Shown: positions 54,689-63,141 of the stretch, piece after piece
Layout of the letters: each line of letters opens with the position of its first letter
How positions within the stretch are numbered: position 1 is the first letter of the stretch
Source of the DNA: Bradyrhizobium sp.
Lineage (GTDB): Bacteria; Pseudomonadota; Alphaproteobacteria; Rhizobiales; Xanthobacteraceae
Reading direction: 5' to 3'
Length of the DNA: 64,000 nucleotides
NCBI RefSeq assembly: GCF_016219575.1
Contig: NZ_JACRMG010000001.1
Coordinates: forward strand, 186,001 to 250,000
The notes under the pieces: model-generated
Told to the model about the DNA's origin: nothing
The model's input: the letters and a program-made list of their open reading frames with translations, nothing else
Database searches by the model: none
Made by a program: the position numbers and the translations under genes

Positions 54689-54892
54689 CTAGTTGCCGCA
54701 CCTGCCGTACTGCTTGTCGCAAGTGCGATGGATGCAGGTCGGATAGTCCTTGTATTGCGCGGCGCAGCGGCGTTCGCACGCCTGGGCCTTCTGCAGGCAC
54801 GTCATCTTCGCTGCCGCAGCCGGCCCGGCTGCAGACAGAAGCAGCGAGGCAAGGCCTGCCAGGGTGACAGTCGACAGGATCAGCTTTCGCAT
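54689..54892 (-). CDS. Small cysteine-rich secreted protein
   Basis: 67 residues from the ATG at 54892 with AAAAGGAGA upstream. Signal peptide residues 1-29 (AGPAAAA). The mature 38 residues carry six cysteines (TCLQKAQACERRCAA, then TCIHRTCDKQYGRC), enough for three disulfides. Family not known. Confidence 0.7.
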   Translation of the reverse strand: MRKLILSTVTLAGLASLLLSAAGPAAAAKMTCLQKAQACERRCAAQYKDYPTCIHRTCDKQYGRCGN

Positions 54893-55150
54893 ATTGATCT
54901 CCTTTTCATGATGCAGATGTTTCGGGGCGATCAGCCCACACAGTCCGCGCCGCCCGAAAAACCGGCCCGTTCCGTGCCAATATGGGTCCACCGAAGGGGT
55001 GTTCTCTCCTGTCCAGAATGCGGCAGGGCTATCCGCCGGACGAAACCTTCAAGAGGGAGCGGCAAAGCTGGTTGGGCGATTGCTTCCTTTCCCGCCAGCC
55101 GCCAAAATGGCTCCGAGCCTCACGGCCAGAGAACAATCGCGGAGGAACCC

Positions 55151-55825
55151 ATGGGCACCCACATCACCTTCAAGCGTCCGGACGGCAAGGAAACCGCCGG
55201 CTATCTCGCCAATGCCGCGCGCGGCAATGCGCCGGGTGTGGTGGTGGTGCAGGAATGGTGGGGCCTGTCGGAGAACATCAAGGGTCTGTGCGACCGCTTT
55301 GCGGTGGCGGGCTTCGATGCGCTGGCGCCCGATCTCTACAAGGGCGTGGTGGTGCCGTATCACGACACGGACGCGGCGAATGCGCAGATGACCTCGCTCG
55401 ATTTCATGGACGCGACTACTCAAAATGTGCGGGGCGCCGCGCAATATCTCGCGCGCAACGGCGCCAAGGTGGGGCTCACCGGCTTCTGCCTCGGCGGCGC
55501 GGTCACCATCATCGGCGCGACGAAGATTTCGGAGCTCACCGCCGGCGTCGTGTTCTACGGCATCCCGCCGGAGCAGGCCGCAAAGCCAGCCGACGTCAAG
55601 ATTCCGCTGCAGGCGCATTTCGCCAACAAGGACGACTGGTGCACGCCGGCCGCCGTCGACGCCTTCGAGAAGGCGATGAAGGCCGCCGGCAAGTCGCTGG
55701 AGCTGTTCCGCTACGACGCCGAGCATGCCTTCGTCAACGAACAGCGCGTCGCCGTGCACGACCGCCAGGCCGCCGAGCTCGCCTGGGGCCGGGCGACTGA
55801 GTTTTTCAGGAAGCATCTGGGGTAG
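55151..55825 (+). CDS. Dienelactone hydrolase family protein
   Basis: 224 residues from the ATG at 55151 (GGAGGAA upstream). Alpha/beta hydrolase with Cys nucleophile in LTGFCLGGAVT and the His in YDAEHAFVN; the acid is in HFANKDDWC. Dienelactone hydrolases open the lactone of chlorocatechol pathways, but many members act on other esters. Confidence 0.9.
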   Translation: MGTHITFKRPDGKETAGYLANAARGNAPGVVVVQEWWGLSENIKGLCDRFAVAGFDALAPDLYKGVVVPYHDTDAANAQMTSLDFMDATTQNVRGAAQYLARNGAKVGLTGFCLGGAVTIIGATKISELTAGVVFYGIPPEQAAKPADVKIPLQAHFANKDDWCTPAAVDAFEKAMKAAGKSLELFRYDAEHAFVNEQRVAVHDRQAAELAWGRATEFFRKHLG

Positions 55826-55830
55826 CTGTT

Positions 55831-55955
55831 TGTCGTCCCCGCGAAAGCGGGGACCCATAACCACGGGCTTGAATTGTTACGAGAGGCTGGAGCCCCAGCT
55901 TCGATCCTGCATTGAGATTTGTGGTTATGGGTCCCGGCGTGCGCCGGGACGACGG
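55831..55955. repeat. 125-bp palindromic repeat (CCCATAACCAC family), copy 1
   Basis: GTCGTCCCCGCGAAAGCGGG then GACCCATAACCAC at left; GTGGTTATGGGTCCCGGCGT then GCGCCGGGACGAC at right, with a single-copy core. Forms a long hairpin after the hydrolase gene. Confidence 0.82.
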
Positions 55956-55971
55956 ACTTTGAAAGGCCGTC

Positions 55972-56874
55972 ATGAAAATCTTCTGCACGGGCGCATCGGG
56001 CTATATCGGCGGATCGGTCACTGCGCATCTGGCCGCGAGCGGCCATCAGGTGACCGGTCTCGTCCGTTCGGCAGACAAGGCAGACGCCGTCCGCGCGTTC
56101 GGCATCGAGCCCGTCATGGGCACGCTCGATGATTCCGGGATTCTTTCAGGCGCAGCACGGGCCGCCGACGTCGTCGTCAATGCCGCCAGCGCCGATCACA
56201 AGGGCGCGGTCCTTGCGCTCCTGAACGCGCTCGCGGGCAGCGGCAAGGTCTTCATCCACACCTCGGGCTCGAGCATCGTCGGCAAACGCTCGCGCGGCGA
56301 ACGTTCCGATGAAATTTTCGACGAGGACACGCCGATCACCCCGTCGCCTGCGCGTGTCGCGCGTGTCGCGCTGAACCATTTCATCCTCGGCTTCCACGAC
56401 CAGGGCTGCCGCCCCGTCATCATCTGCCCGAGCCTGATCTACGGCATCGGCCACGGCGCGGGGCGCGACAGCGTGCAGGTGCCGCTGCTGATCAAGCTCG
56501 CGAAGAAGCGCGGCAACGCCGCCCATGCCGGCCCCGGCGAGAACATCTGGTCCAACGTCCATATCGACGATCTCGTCCCGCTATACGTCGGCGCGATCGA
56601 GAAGGCGCCTGCCGGCAGTTTCTATTTCGCCGAGAACGGCGAGAACTCGATGCGCGAAGCCTGCCTCGCCATCAACCGCATGCTCGGCTTCAAGGGTCCG
56701 CCGTCGGCGATGACCATGCCGGAAGCCGCCGCCGAATGGGGCGAGGGTACCACCGAGGACACCATGGCCTCCAACAGCCGCGTTCGCGCCAGGCGCGCGC
56801 GGAGCGAACTCGGCTGGAAGCCGAAGGCGAGGGGATTGATCGAGGAGATCGAGCAGGGGTGTTATCGGGAGTAG
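55972..56874 (+). CDS. Extended SDR / NAD-dependent epimerase-dehydratase
   Basis: 300 residues. Nucleotide motif TGASGYIGGSVT near the N-terminus, then DVVVNAASADHK, HTSGSS and the substrate-binding VHIDDLVPLY typical of atypical extended SDRs. The classic YxxxK is not obvious in its normal place, so catalysis is uncertain. Substrate unknown. Confidence 0.85.
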   Translation: MKIFCTGASGYIGGSVTAHLAASGHQVTGLVRSADKADAVRAFGIEPVMGTLDDSGILSGAARAADVVVNAASADHKGAVLALLNALAGSGKVFIHTSGSSIVGKRSRGERSDEIFDEDTPITPSPARVARVALNHFILGFHDQGCRPVIICPSLIYGIGHGAGRDSVQVPLLIKLAKKRGNAAHAGPGENIWSNVHIDDLVPLYVGAIEKAPAGSFYFAENGENSMREACLAINRMLGFKGPPSAMTMPEAAAEWGEGTTEDTMASNSRVRARRARSELGWKPKARGLIEEIEQGCYRE

Positions 56875-56915
56875 GGTGTCTCGCTCTGGGTGCAATCTGT
56901 GATATGAATGCGTGC

Positions 56916-57143
56916 ATGACAAAGGTTCTTGAAGACGCGATTGAGAAGGTACGGCGGCTCCCCGAGGACCGGCACGCTCATGTCGCCGAAATTTTGGAGC
57001 AGATCGCCGCCTTCGGAAGCGAACCATTCGTTGTGCCGGAATCGCATCGCGCGGCAGTGCTTCAGGGCCTCGCCGAAGCAGAGCGCGGCGAGTATGTGAG
57101 CGACGAGGACATGGCCGCTCTCTGGAAAAAGTGCGGCCTGTAG
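56916..57143 (+). CDS. Orphan antitoxin-like small protein
   Basis: 75 residues from the ATG at 56916 (another at 56904). MTKVLEDAIEKVRRLPEDRH resembles antitoxins of RelE/ParE-type pairs with a helical N-terminus and the ending EAERGEYVSDEDMAALWKK. No toxin gene follows; the next 130 bases are a palindromic repeat. Could be a solitary antitoxin or an old pair that lost its toxin. Confidence 0.7.
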   Translation: MTKVLEDAIEKVRRLPEDRHAHVAEILEQIAAFGSEPFVVPESHRAAVLQGLAEAERGEYVSDEDMAALWKKCGL

Positions 57144-57146
57144 TTG

Positions 57147-57272
57147 TTGTCATCCCGGCGAAGGCCGGGATCCATAACCATAAATGAAAATTGTCGAAGC
57201 AGACTGGGACTCCAGTTTGTCTCAAATACTCAATCCTGTGGTTATGGGCCCCGGCCTTCGCCGGGGCGACAT
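57147..57272. repeat. Palindromic repeat, CCCATAACCAC family, copy 2
   Basis: GTCATCCCGGCGAAGGCCGG then GATCCATAACCAT at left; GTGGTTATGGGCCCCGGCCT then TCGCCGGGGCGAC at right. Replaces any toxin gene after the antitoxin-like gene. Confidence 0.82.
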
Positions 57273-57285
57273 CTGGTATGAGGCG

Positions 57286-58281
57286 CTAGTTCTGCCTCAC
57301 CCCGTCCCACCAGGGGCACGTCCCCGCCATCAGCTTGTAGTTCCCCTCCATCACCTGCACCGGCGCGCGCAGGCCCTGGCGGGCGGCGTTCATGCGCATC
57401 TCGCGGGCGATTTCACGGTCTTCCGGTCCGAGCCACACGCGGTCATGGCCCCACAGGCTCGGCCCGTCGAACATCTCGACCGCTTGCCAATTCTGCACGT
57501 CAAGCTCCCGCCCGCCCCAGCCGCATTCGATCATGAAGGCGGAGGGCGAGTGGCAATAGAACGAGGTCATGAAATCGTTGGTGTGGCGGCCGAGCGTGAC
57601 GCCGACGCGCTCTTCCAGCTGCGCGATGTCATAGGCTTGGCCGACATCGTCGAGCGAGAACATCTCCACCATCAGATGATGCATGCCGCTCTTGCCGGTC
57701 TCGATCAAGGCGAGCGAATGATGCCGCGGATTGACATGGAAGAAATAGGCCTTGAACGGCTTTGTGATGTAGTCGCTCAAGCCGAAGCCGAGCACACCGA
57801 CATAGAACGCCATGACAGGCTCGATGTTCTCGACCGTCAGCACGGCATGGCCGAGCCCGAGCGGGCCGGTGCGGAAGCCGGAAATGTTGCGGCCGGGCCG
57901 GAACGGGCTGTCGTCGATTTCGGCGCCGAAAAAAGCCTCCAGCCGGTTGCCGGCGGGATCGCTGAACGAAATCAGCCGCCGCACCCGCCGTGCATCGGCC
58001 AGCGCCTGCGGCTCCGAAATCACCGCAATGCCGGCGGCCTCCAGCTTCGCCGCCAGCGCATCGAGTGCCGCGGCATCCGCCACCTCCCAGCCGAAGAAGC
58101 GCGTGCCGTTGCCAAGCAGCCGGTCGATCACGATGCGCTGCTTGCGGTCGTCCATCCGGAAGGCGAGCAGGGAATTGCCGCGCTCCACCGCCTGAAGGCC
58201 CAACAGCCCCGTGCCGAACTGCCGCCAGTCGTCGAGCACATCCGAGCCGAAACCGGCATATCCCAATCCCTGCACCGCCAT
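57286..58281 (-). CDS. Extradiol (catechol-type) dioxygenase, VOC superfamily
   Basis: 331 residues, two VOC modules as in 2,3-dihydroxybiphenyl dioxygenase. The Fe(II) ligands can be placed as H145 (LGLGHAVLTV), H202 (MHHLMVE) and E252 (FMIECGWGG). Cleaves catecholic rings next to the hydroxyls; substrate unknown. It is divergent from the trpL/trpE(G) unit and has no companion pathway genes nearby. Confidence 0.9.
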   Translation of the reverse strand: MAVQGLGYAGFGSDVLDDWRQFGTGLLGLQAVERGNSLLAFRMDDRKQRIVIDRLLGNGTRFFGWEVADAAALDALAAKLEAAGIAVISEPQALADARRVRRLISFSDPAGNRLEAFFGAEIDDSPFRPGRNISGFRTGPLGLGHAVLTVENIEPVMAFYVGVLGFGLSDYITKPFKAYFFHVNPRHHSLALIETGKSGMHHLMVEMFSLDDVGQAYDIAQLEERVGVTLGRHTNDFMTSFYCHSPSAFMIECGWGGRELDVQNWQAVEMFDGPSLWGHDRVWLGPEDREIAREMRMNAARQGLRAPVQVMEGNYKLMAGTCPWWDGVRQN

Positions 58282-58399
58282 GGCTGTCTCCTTGTCCCGG
58301 ACGTTGAGCCGCCGGTTCGGGGGCGAATGTTAAGGGTATTTTCCGTCCTTGAAAGCCCCCGAATGCCGCGGAAAGCGGCACGCTGTGGCCGCCCGTCCC

Positions 58400-58405
58400 T
58401 TGACA
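58400..58405 (+). promoter_or_regulatory. -35 element of the trp leader promoter
   Basis: Perfect TTGACA at 58400-58405; 17 bases later TGAGTA (58423-58428) could be the -10. The start point would fall at or next to the trpL ATG, so the leader would be leaderless, as in other rhizobial trpL genes. Confidence 0.6.
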
Positions 58406-58434
58406 GGGCCCCTTGCCGATGGTGAGTAGCCCCC

Positions 58435-58482
58435 ATGAGCACCGTGACCAGCCCGTCCCGTCTTTGGTGGCGCACCTTGTAA
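58435..58482 (+). CDS. trpL: trp operon leader peptide
   Basis: 15 residues MSTVTSPSRLWWRTL with adjacent Trp codons, 118 bases before trpE(G). Ribosome stalling at the Trp codons under tryptophan shortage would control the hairpins that follow. In rhizobia the attenuated leader RNA and the peptide also act in trans; this peptide could do so. Confidence 0.85.
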   Translation: MSTVTSPSRLWWRTL

Positions 58483-58546
58483 AAGGTGGCCGGTGCGATT
58501 GCATTTTCATAAATCGTCAGAGGTCGCCAACGCAGTTCGGCGGCCT
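58471..58546 (+). promoter_or_regulatory. trp attenuator hairpins
   Basis: CACCTT/AAGGTG (58473-58478 with 58483-58488) competes with CGCACC/GGTGCG (58471-58476 with 58492-58497). A second hairpin, AGGTCGCC/GGCGGCCT (58521-58528 with 58539-58546), is followed by TCTCGTTTG. The exact terminator cannot be fixed by eye. Confidence 0.55.
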
Positions 58547-58599
58547 TCTCGTTTGTCCTGTGTGGCGCTCTCTTCCAAAAAGTTTCGTAAGAGGATGAC

Positions 58600-60756
58600 A
58601 TGAACAGGACCGTTTTCTCGCTGCCCGACAGAAGCGAATTCCGCACCGCGAGCGGGCTCGCGATCACGCGGTTGTCCGAGCAGTTTTCCGGCGACGCCAG
58701 GCGTCTCGATGACCTCATCGACCTCTTGGACCGCCGGCGCGGCGTGGTGCTGTCGTCAGGCACCACCGTACCGGGCCGCTACGAAAGTTTTGACCTCGGC
58801 TTCGCCGATCCGCCGCTGGTGCTGGAAACGTCAGGCACGAAGTTTTCGCTGTCGGCGCTGAACCCGCGCGGCGAGGTGCTGATCTCCTTCATCGGCGACG
58901 TCCTGCGCGAACCCTGCGTCGTCATCGACGAGAAGAGCGCCACGCGGCTGGCCGGCCATATCGTCCGCGGCGAAGCGCCGATGGAAGAGGACCAGCGCAC
59001 CCGCCGCGCCAGCGTAATGTCGCTGGTGCGCGATCTCATCGCGGCGTTCTCCGCCAATGACGATCCCTTGCTCGGCCTGTTCGGCGCCTTCGCCTACGAC
59101 CTCGTGTTCCAGATCGAGGATCTCGTGCAGAAGCGAGCGCGCGAGGCCGACCAGCGCGACATCGTGCTCTATGTGCCCGATCGCCTGCTCGCCTACGACC
59201 GCGCCACCGGCCGCGGCGTGGTGCTCACTTACGAATTTTCCTGGAAGGGCAAATCGACCCAGGGCCTGCCGCACGACACCGCGGAAAGCGCCTACAGGAA
59301 GACGCCGCGCCAGGGCTTTGCCGATCACGCGCCCGGTGAATACCAGGCGACGGTGGAAGTCGCGCGCGCGGCCTTTGCCCGCGGCGATCTGTTCGAGGCG
59401 GTGCCTGGCCAGCTCTTCGCCGAGCCCTGCGAGCGTTCGCCGGCCGAAGTGTTCCAGCGGCTCTGCCGCATCAACCCGTCGCCCTATGGCGCGCTGATGA
59501 ATCTCGGCGACGGCGAATTCCTGGTTTCCGCTTCGCCGGAAATGTTCGTGCGCTCCGACGGCCGCCGCGTCGAGACCTGCCCGATCTCGGGCACCATCGC
59601 GCGCGGCGCCGACGCTATCGGCGACGCCGAGCAGATCCGCCAGCTCCTGAATTCGGAGAAGGACGAGTTCGAGCTCAACATGTGCACCGACGTCGACCGC
59701 AACGACAAGGCGCGCATCTGCGTGCCCGGCACCATCAAGGTGCTGGCGCGCCGGCAGATCGAGACTTATTCAAAGCTGTTCCACACCGTCGACCACGTCG
59801 AGGGCATGCTGCGGCCCGGCTTCGATTCGCTCGATGCCTTTCTGACGCATGCCTGGGCCGTCACCGTCACCGGCGCGCCAAAGCTGTGGGCGATGCAGTT
59901 CGTCGAGGATCACGAGCGCTCGCCGCGGCGCTGGTATGCCGGCGCCATCGGCGCGGTCAATTTCGACGGCAGCATCAACACCGGCCTCACCATCCGCACC
60001 ATCCGCATGAAGGACGGCCTTGCCGAGGTGCGCGTCGGCGCCACCTGCCTGTTCGATTCCGAGCCTGCCGCGGAAGACCGCGAGTGCCAGGTCAAGGCCG
60101 CCGCCCTGTTCCAGGCACTGCGCGGCGATGCGCCAAAGCCGCTGTCGAGCATCGCGCCCGACGCCACCGGCTCCGGCAAGAAGGTCTTGCTGATCGACCA
60201 TGACGACAGCTTCGTGCACATGCTGGCGGATTACTTCCGCCAGGTCGGCGCCAGCGTCACCGTGGTCCGCCACGTCCATGCGCAGGAAATGCTGAAGCGC
60301 AAGTGGGATCTCTTGGTGCTGTCGCCCGGTCCGGGACGGCCGGAGGATTTCGGCATCTCCAAGACCATCGACACCGCGATCGGCCAGAAGCTGCCGATCT
60401 TCGGCGTTTGTCTGGGCGTGCAGGCGATCGGCGAATATTTCGGCGGCACGCTCGGTCAGCTCGGCCAGCCCGCGCATGGCCGGCCCTCGCGTATCCAGGT
60501 TCGCGGCGGCAAACTGATGCAGAACCTGCCGAACGAGATCGTGATCGGCCGCTACCATTCGCTCTATGTCGAGCGCGACAGCGTACCCGACGTGCTCACG
60601 GTCACCGCGACCACCGAGGACGGCGTCGCTATGGCGATCGAGCACAAGACCTTGCCGGTCGGCGGCGTGCAATTCCATCCGGAATCGCTGATGTCGCTCG
60701 GCGGCGAGGTGGGCCTGCGGATCGTCGAGAATGCGTTCCGGCTGAATGTGAATTGA
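58600..60756 (+). CDS. trpE(G): Anthranilate synthase, fused TrpE-TrpG
   Basis: 718 residues. TrpE part residues 1-510 (chorismate to anthranilate; SPEMFVRSDGRRVETCPISGTIARG, VTVTGAPKLWAMQFVE blocks) fused to the glutaminase part with oxyanion site LSPGPGRPEDFG, nucleophile Cys in FGVCLGVQAIGEYFGG, and VQFHPES. The fused form is typical of Rhizobiales. First step of tryptophan synthesis, controlled by the upstream leader. Confidence 0.96.
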   Translation: MNRTVFSLPDRSEFRTASGLAITRLSEQFSGDARRLDDLIDLLDRRRGVVLSSGTTVPGRYESFDLGFADPPLVLETSGTKFSLSALNPRGEVLISFIGDVLREPCVVIDEKSATRLAGHIVRGEAPMEEDQRTRRASVMSLVRDLIAAFSANDDPLLGLFGAFAYDLVFQIEDLVQKRAREADQRDIVLYVPDRLLAYDRATGRGVVLTYEFSWKGKSTQGLPHDTAESAYRKTPRQGFADHAPGEYQATVEVARAAFARGDLFEAVPGQLFAEPCERSPAEVFQRLCRINPSPYGALMNLGDGEFLVSASPEMFVRSDGRRVETCPISGTIARGADAIGDAEQIRQLLNSEKDEFELNMCTDVDRNDKARICVPGTIKVLARRQIETYSKLFHTVDHVEGMLRPGFDSLDAFLTHAWAVTVTGAPKLWAMQFVEDHERSPRRWYAGAIGAVNFDGSINTGLTIRTIRMKDGLAEVRVGATCLFDSEPAAEDRECQVKAAALFQALRGDAPKPLSSIAPDATGSGKKVLLIDHDDSFVHMLADYFRQVGASVTVVRHVHAQEMLKRKWDLLVLSPGPGRPEDFGISKTIDTAIGQKLPIFGVCLGVQAIGEYFGGTLGQLGQPAHGRPSRIQVRGGKLMQNLPNEIVIGRYHSLYVERDSVPDVLTVTATTEDGVAMAIEHKTLPVGGVQFHPESLMSLGGEVGLRIVENAFRLNVN

Positions 60757-60784
60757 CGGCGGAATAAACGAGGGCTGAGACACA

Positions 60785-61324
60785 ATGACGTTCGAGCACG
60801 ACCTGAAGGCAACCGTTCGCACCATTCCGGACTATCCCAAGAAGGGCATCCTGTTCCGGGACATCACCACGCTGCTCGGTGAGCCGCGCGCCTTCCGCCG
60901 TGCGGTCGACGAGCTGGTGCAGCCCTGGGCGGGCCTGAAGATCGACAAGGTCGCCGGCATCGAGGCGCGCGGCTTCATCCTCGGCGGCGCCGTGGCCCAC
61001 CAGGTCTCCGCCGGCTTCGTGCCGATCCGCAAGAAGGGCAAGCTGCCGCACACCACCGTGAGCATCGCCTATTCGCTTGAGTATGGCATCGACGAGATGG
61101 AGATGCATGTCGACGCCATCAAGCCCGGCGAGCGCGTCATCCTGGTCGACGACCTCATCGCCACCGGCGGCACCGCGGAGGGCGCGGTAAAGCTGCTGCG
61201 CAAGATCGGCGCCAATGTGCTCGCCGCCTGCTTCATTATCGATCTGCCCGAACTCGGCGGCGCCGACAAGCTGCGCAAGCTCGACGTCCCCGTGCGCACG
61301 CTGATCTCGTTCGAAGGGCATTGA
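60785..61324 (+). CDS. apt: Adenine phosphoribosyltransferase
   Basis: 179 residues. Purine salvage: adenine plus PRPP to AMP. PRPP-binding [18 protein letters not shown], and [17 protein letters not shown] near the N-terminus are diagnostic. 28 bases after trpE(G); a co-transcript is possible. Confidence 0.95.
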   Translation: MTFEHDLKATVRTIPDYPKKGILFRDITTLLGEPRAFRRAVDELVQPWAGLKIDKVAGIEARGFILGGAVAHQVSAGFVPIRKKGKLPHTTVSIAYSLEYGIDEMEMHVDAIKPGERVILVDDLIATGGTAEGAVKLLRKIGANVLAACFIIDLPELGGADKLRKLDVPVRTLISFEGH

Positions 61325-61329
61325 GGGGT

Positions 61330-61453
61330 TGTCGCCCCGGCGAAGGCCGGGGCCCATACACCGCGGCCGGTGTTGTTGAAACGAGCCGGTCGACGGTTTT
61401 CGTTTGAATAATGCAACTCTGTGGTTATGGGCCCCGGCCTTCGCCGGGGCGAC
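61330..61453. repeat. Palindromic repeat, CCCATAACCAC family, copy 3
   Basis: TGTCGCCCCGGCGAAGGCCG then GGGCCCATACACC at left; TGTGGTTATGGGCCCCGGCC then TTCGCCGGGGCGACA at right. Serves as the 3' boundary between the converging apt and P-loop protein genes. Confidence 0.82.
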
Positions 61454-61479
61454 ATCGAAAGTGCAGCGCGAGCGCGGCA

Positions 61480-62145
61480 TCACCGCTGCAAGATCAGCTT
61501 CAGCTCAAGGTCGCGGAAGCTGAGATAATTGCGCCGGATCCACTGGTGCAGTTCGGTGGAAGTGTCCTTTTCGTGCCGCAGATACTCGGTGAAGGAAAAG
61601 TTCAGCCGGTCGACATAGGTCTTCAGGAACGGCGGCAGCGCGGAGATCGCCAGCATCCGGCCGCCGGCCATGGCTTCCGGCAATTCGCCGCGCACCACGA
61701 ATTCGTTGTCGACCGTGACCAGCGCACTCGACGGGATCTGCGCGCGCAGCATCTCGTAGGCGCGCACCGATAGCCGGTCGGTGTCGGCCATGAACAGGAT
61801 CACCGGCGCGATGCCGCGGCGGGCGGCTTCCTTCACGAAGCCGATCTCCTCGACCATCTTGAAGAATTCGTCGAAGGCATGGAAGCCGAGGTCGATCACC
61901 TTGGCGACGCTGTCATTGACGATCAGCCGGTCCATCAGCTGCATCTTGCCGTAGGTGTCGATGACGTCGGCGGTCTCGGTGATGCGCGGCAGATATTCCA
62001 GCAGCGACGGCTCCTTCAGGTTGATGTCGAAGGCGACGACCGTGCCGTTCTTCAGCAGCAGGAATTCGCTGAGCAGCCGCGCCAGCAGCGTCTTGCCGAC
62101 CTGCGGGCGGGGCGAGCAGATGATGTAGACCGGCGTGTAATGCAT
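61480..62145 (-). CDS. P-loop NTPase of unknown function
   Basis: 221 residues. The N-terminus ICSPRPQVGKTLLARLLSEF is a degenerate Walker A: the first Gly is Pro and the ParA signature Lys is replaced by Arg. A switch-like region follows (VVAFDINLKEPSLLEYLPR). It is therefore related to MinD/ParA proteins. It lies 57 bases downstream of a true ParA-like gene, same strand, so the two are probably partners. No cell-division or plasmid-partition gene is adjacent. Function unknown. Confidence 0.75.
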   Translation of the reverse strand: MHYTPVYIICSPRPQVGKTLLARLLSEFLLLKNGTVVAFDINLKEPSLLEYLPRITETADVIDTYGKMQLMDRLIVNDSVAKVIDLGFHAFDEFFKMVEEIGFVKEAARRGIAPVILFMADTDRLSVRAYEMLRAQIPSSALVTVDNEFVVRGELPEAMAGGRMLAISALPPFLKTYVDRLNFSFTEYLRHEKDTSTELHQWIRRNYLSFRDLELKLILQR

Positions 62146-62202
62146 CGAGAGCTATATCGGGCGAAATCCCCGCCCGATCCAGCCCAATCCGCGCTCGCGC
62201 GT

Positions 62203-62961
62203 CTATTTTTCCCCGCTGCTGCGCGAAGACTTGCTGCCGCCGGCGCCGACCAGGTCGGTCAGCTTGATCCGGTCGAACTCGCTCCAGACATTGGCCAGCC
62301 AGTGCCGGACATAGCCGCGCAGCACGAAGGAATAGTTGGCGGCCTCGTCGCGCAGCCCCTTGTTGGCGACGAATTTCAGGAACGGCACCGAGGCGACCTC
62401 GACCTGCTCGTAGGCCATTTCGTTCAGCTTGGGGATGGTGACGTCGGTCGCGTCCTTGATGCGGTGGAAATAGGAATTGTAGGTGGCCTGGTCCCACTGG
62501 AAGAACTGGGTGTCGTTGATGAAGTTCTTCACCAGGAAATATTTTGCACCGGTCATGAAGCCCGCGGTCTCGGCGATCTCGTCCAGCGAGGCGATCGAGG
62601 GGCCGAGGATGTGGAACACGGCAAAGGTGATCTGGCCGGATTTGGCGGCATCGAGGAAGCCGATGTCGCGCAGCGAGGCCAATGCCGGCGAAAGAAGTCC
62701 GGCGCGGACGTCGATGACCGTGACCGACGGTCCAGCGCTCAGGGTGTCGAAAATCTTCATCTGGTCCGAGGTCGTCGTCATGTCGACAATCTCGGTGATG
62801 TCGGGGTGGAAGCGCTTCAGGGTGCCGCGCGGGCTTTCGGTGTCGAATGCCCGGGTCGGCACGTTGTTGGCGCTGAAATAGTCCAGCAGCGTCCGCGAGA
62901 TCGTGGTCTTGCCGACCCCGCCCTTGTCCGCACCCACCACAATCACAACCGGCTTTGCCAT
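62203..62961 (-). CDS. ParA/MinD-like ATPase
   Basis: 252 residues. Deviant Walker A VVGADKGGVGKTTISRTLLD with signature Lys; switch I-like FDTESPRGTLKRFHP; Walker B VTVIDVRAG. Unlike ParA of chromosome partition it has no ParB neighbour. The C-terminus has a Ser/Gly tail (GAGGSKSSRSSGEK). Upstream of the second P-loop protein. Confidence 0.85.
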   Translation of the reverse strand: MAKPVVIVVGADKGGVGKTTISRTLLDYFSANNVPTRAFDTESPRGTLKRFHPDITEIVDMTTTSDQMKIFDTLSAGPSVTVIDVRAGLLSPALASLRDIGFLDAAKSGQITFAVFHILGPSIASLDEIAETAGFMTGAKYFLVKNFINDTQFFQWDQATYNSYFHRIKDATDVTIPKLNEMAYEQVEVASVPFLKFVANKGLRDEAANYSFVLRGYVRHWLANVWSEFDRIKLTDLVGAGGSKSSRSSGEK

Positions 62962-63141
62962 CGCTGTCCCTTACGCGCCCCCGACCGCGTGGAGCGATCG
63001 GCCAAGTCCCTTTTAACGTCCCGTATCCTGCTTTGGGCGCGAACATGGCAGAAACAAGGGAGAATTCAAACCTTTAAGCCAAGGGCCGGGCCGCTTGCAG
63101 GATTTTCTCCGGGGCGGCAGGGGATTGCCGGCCGGCCCGGG

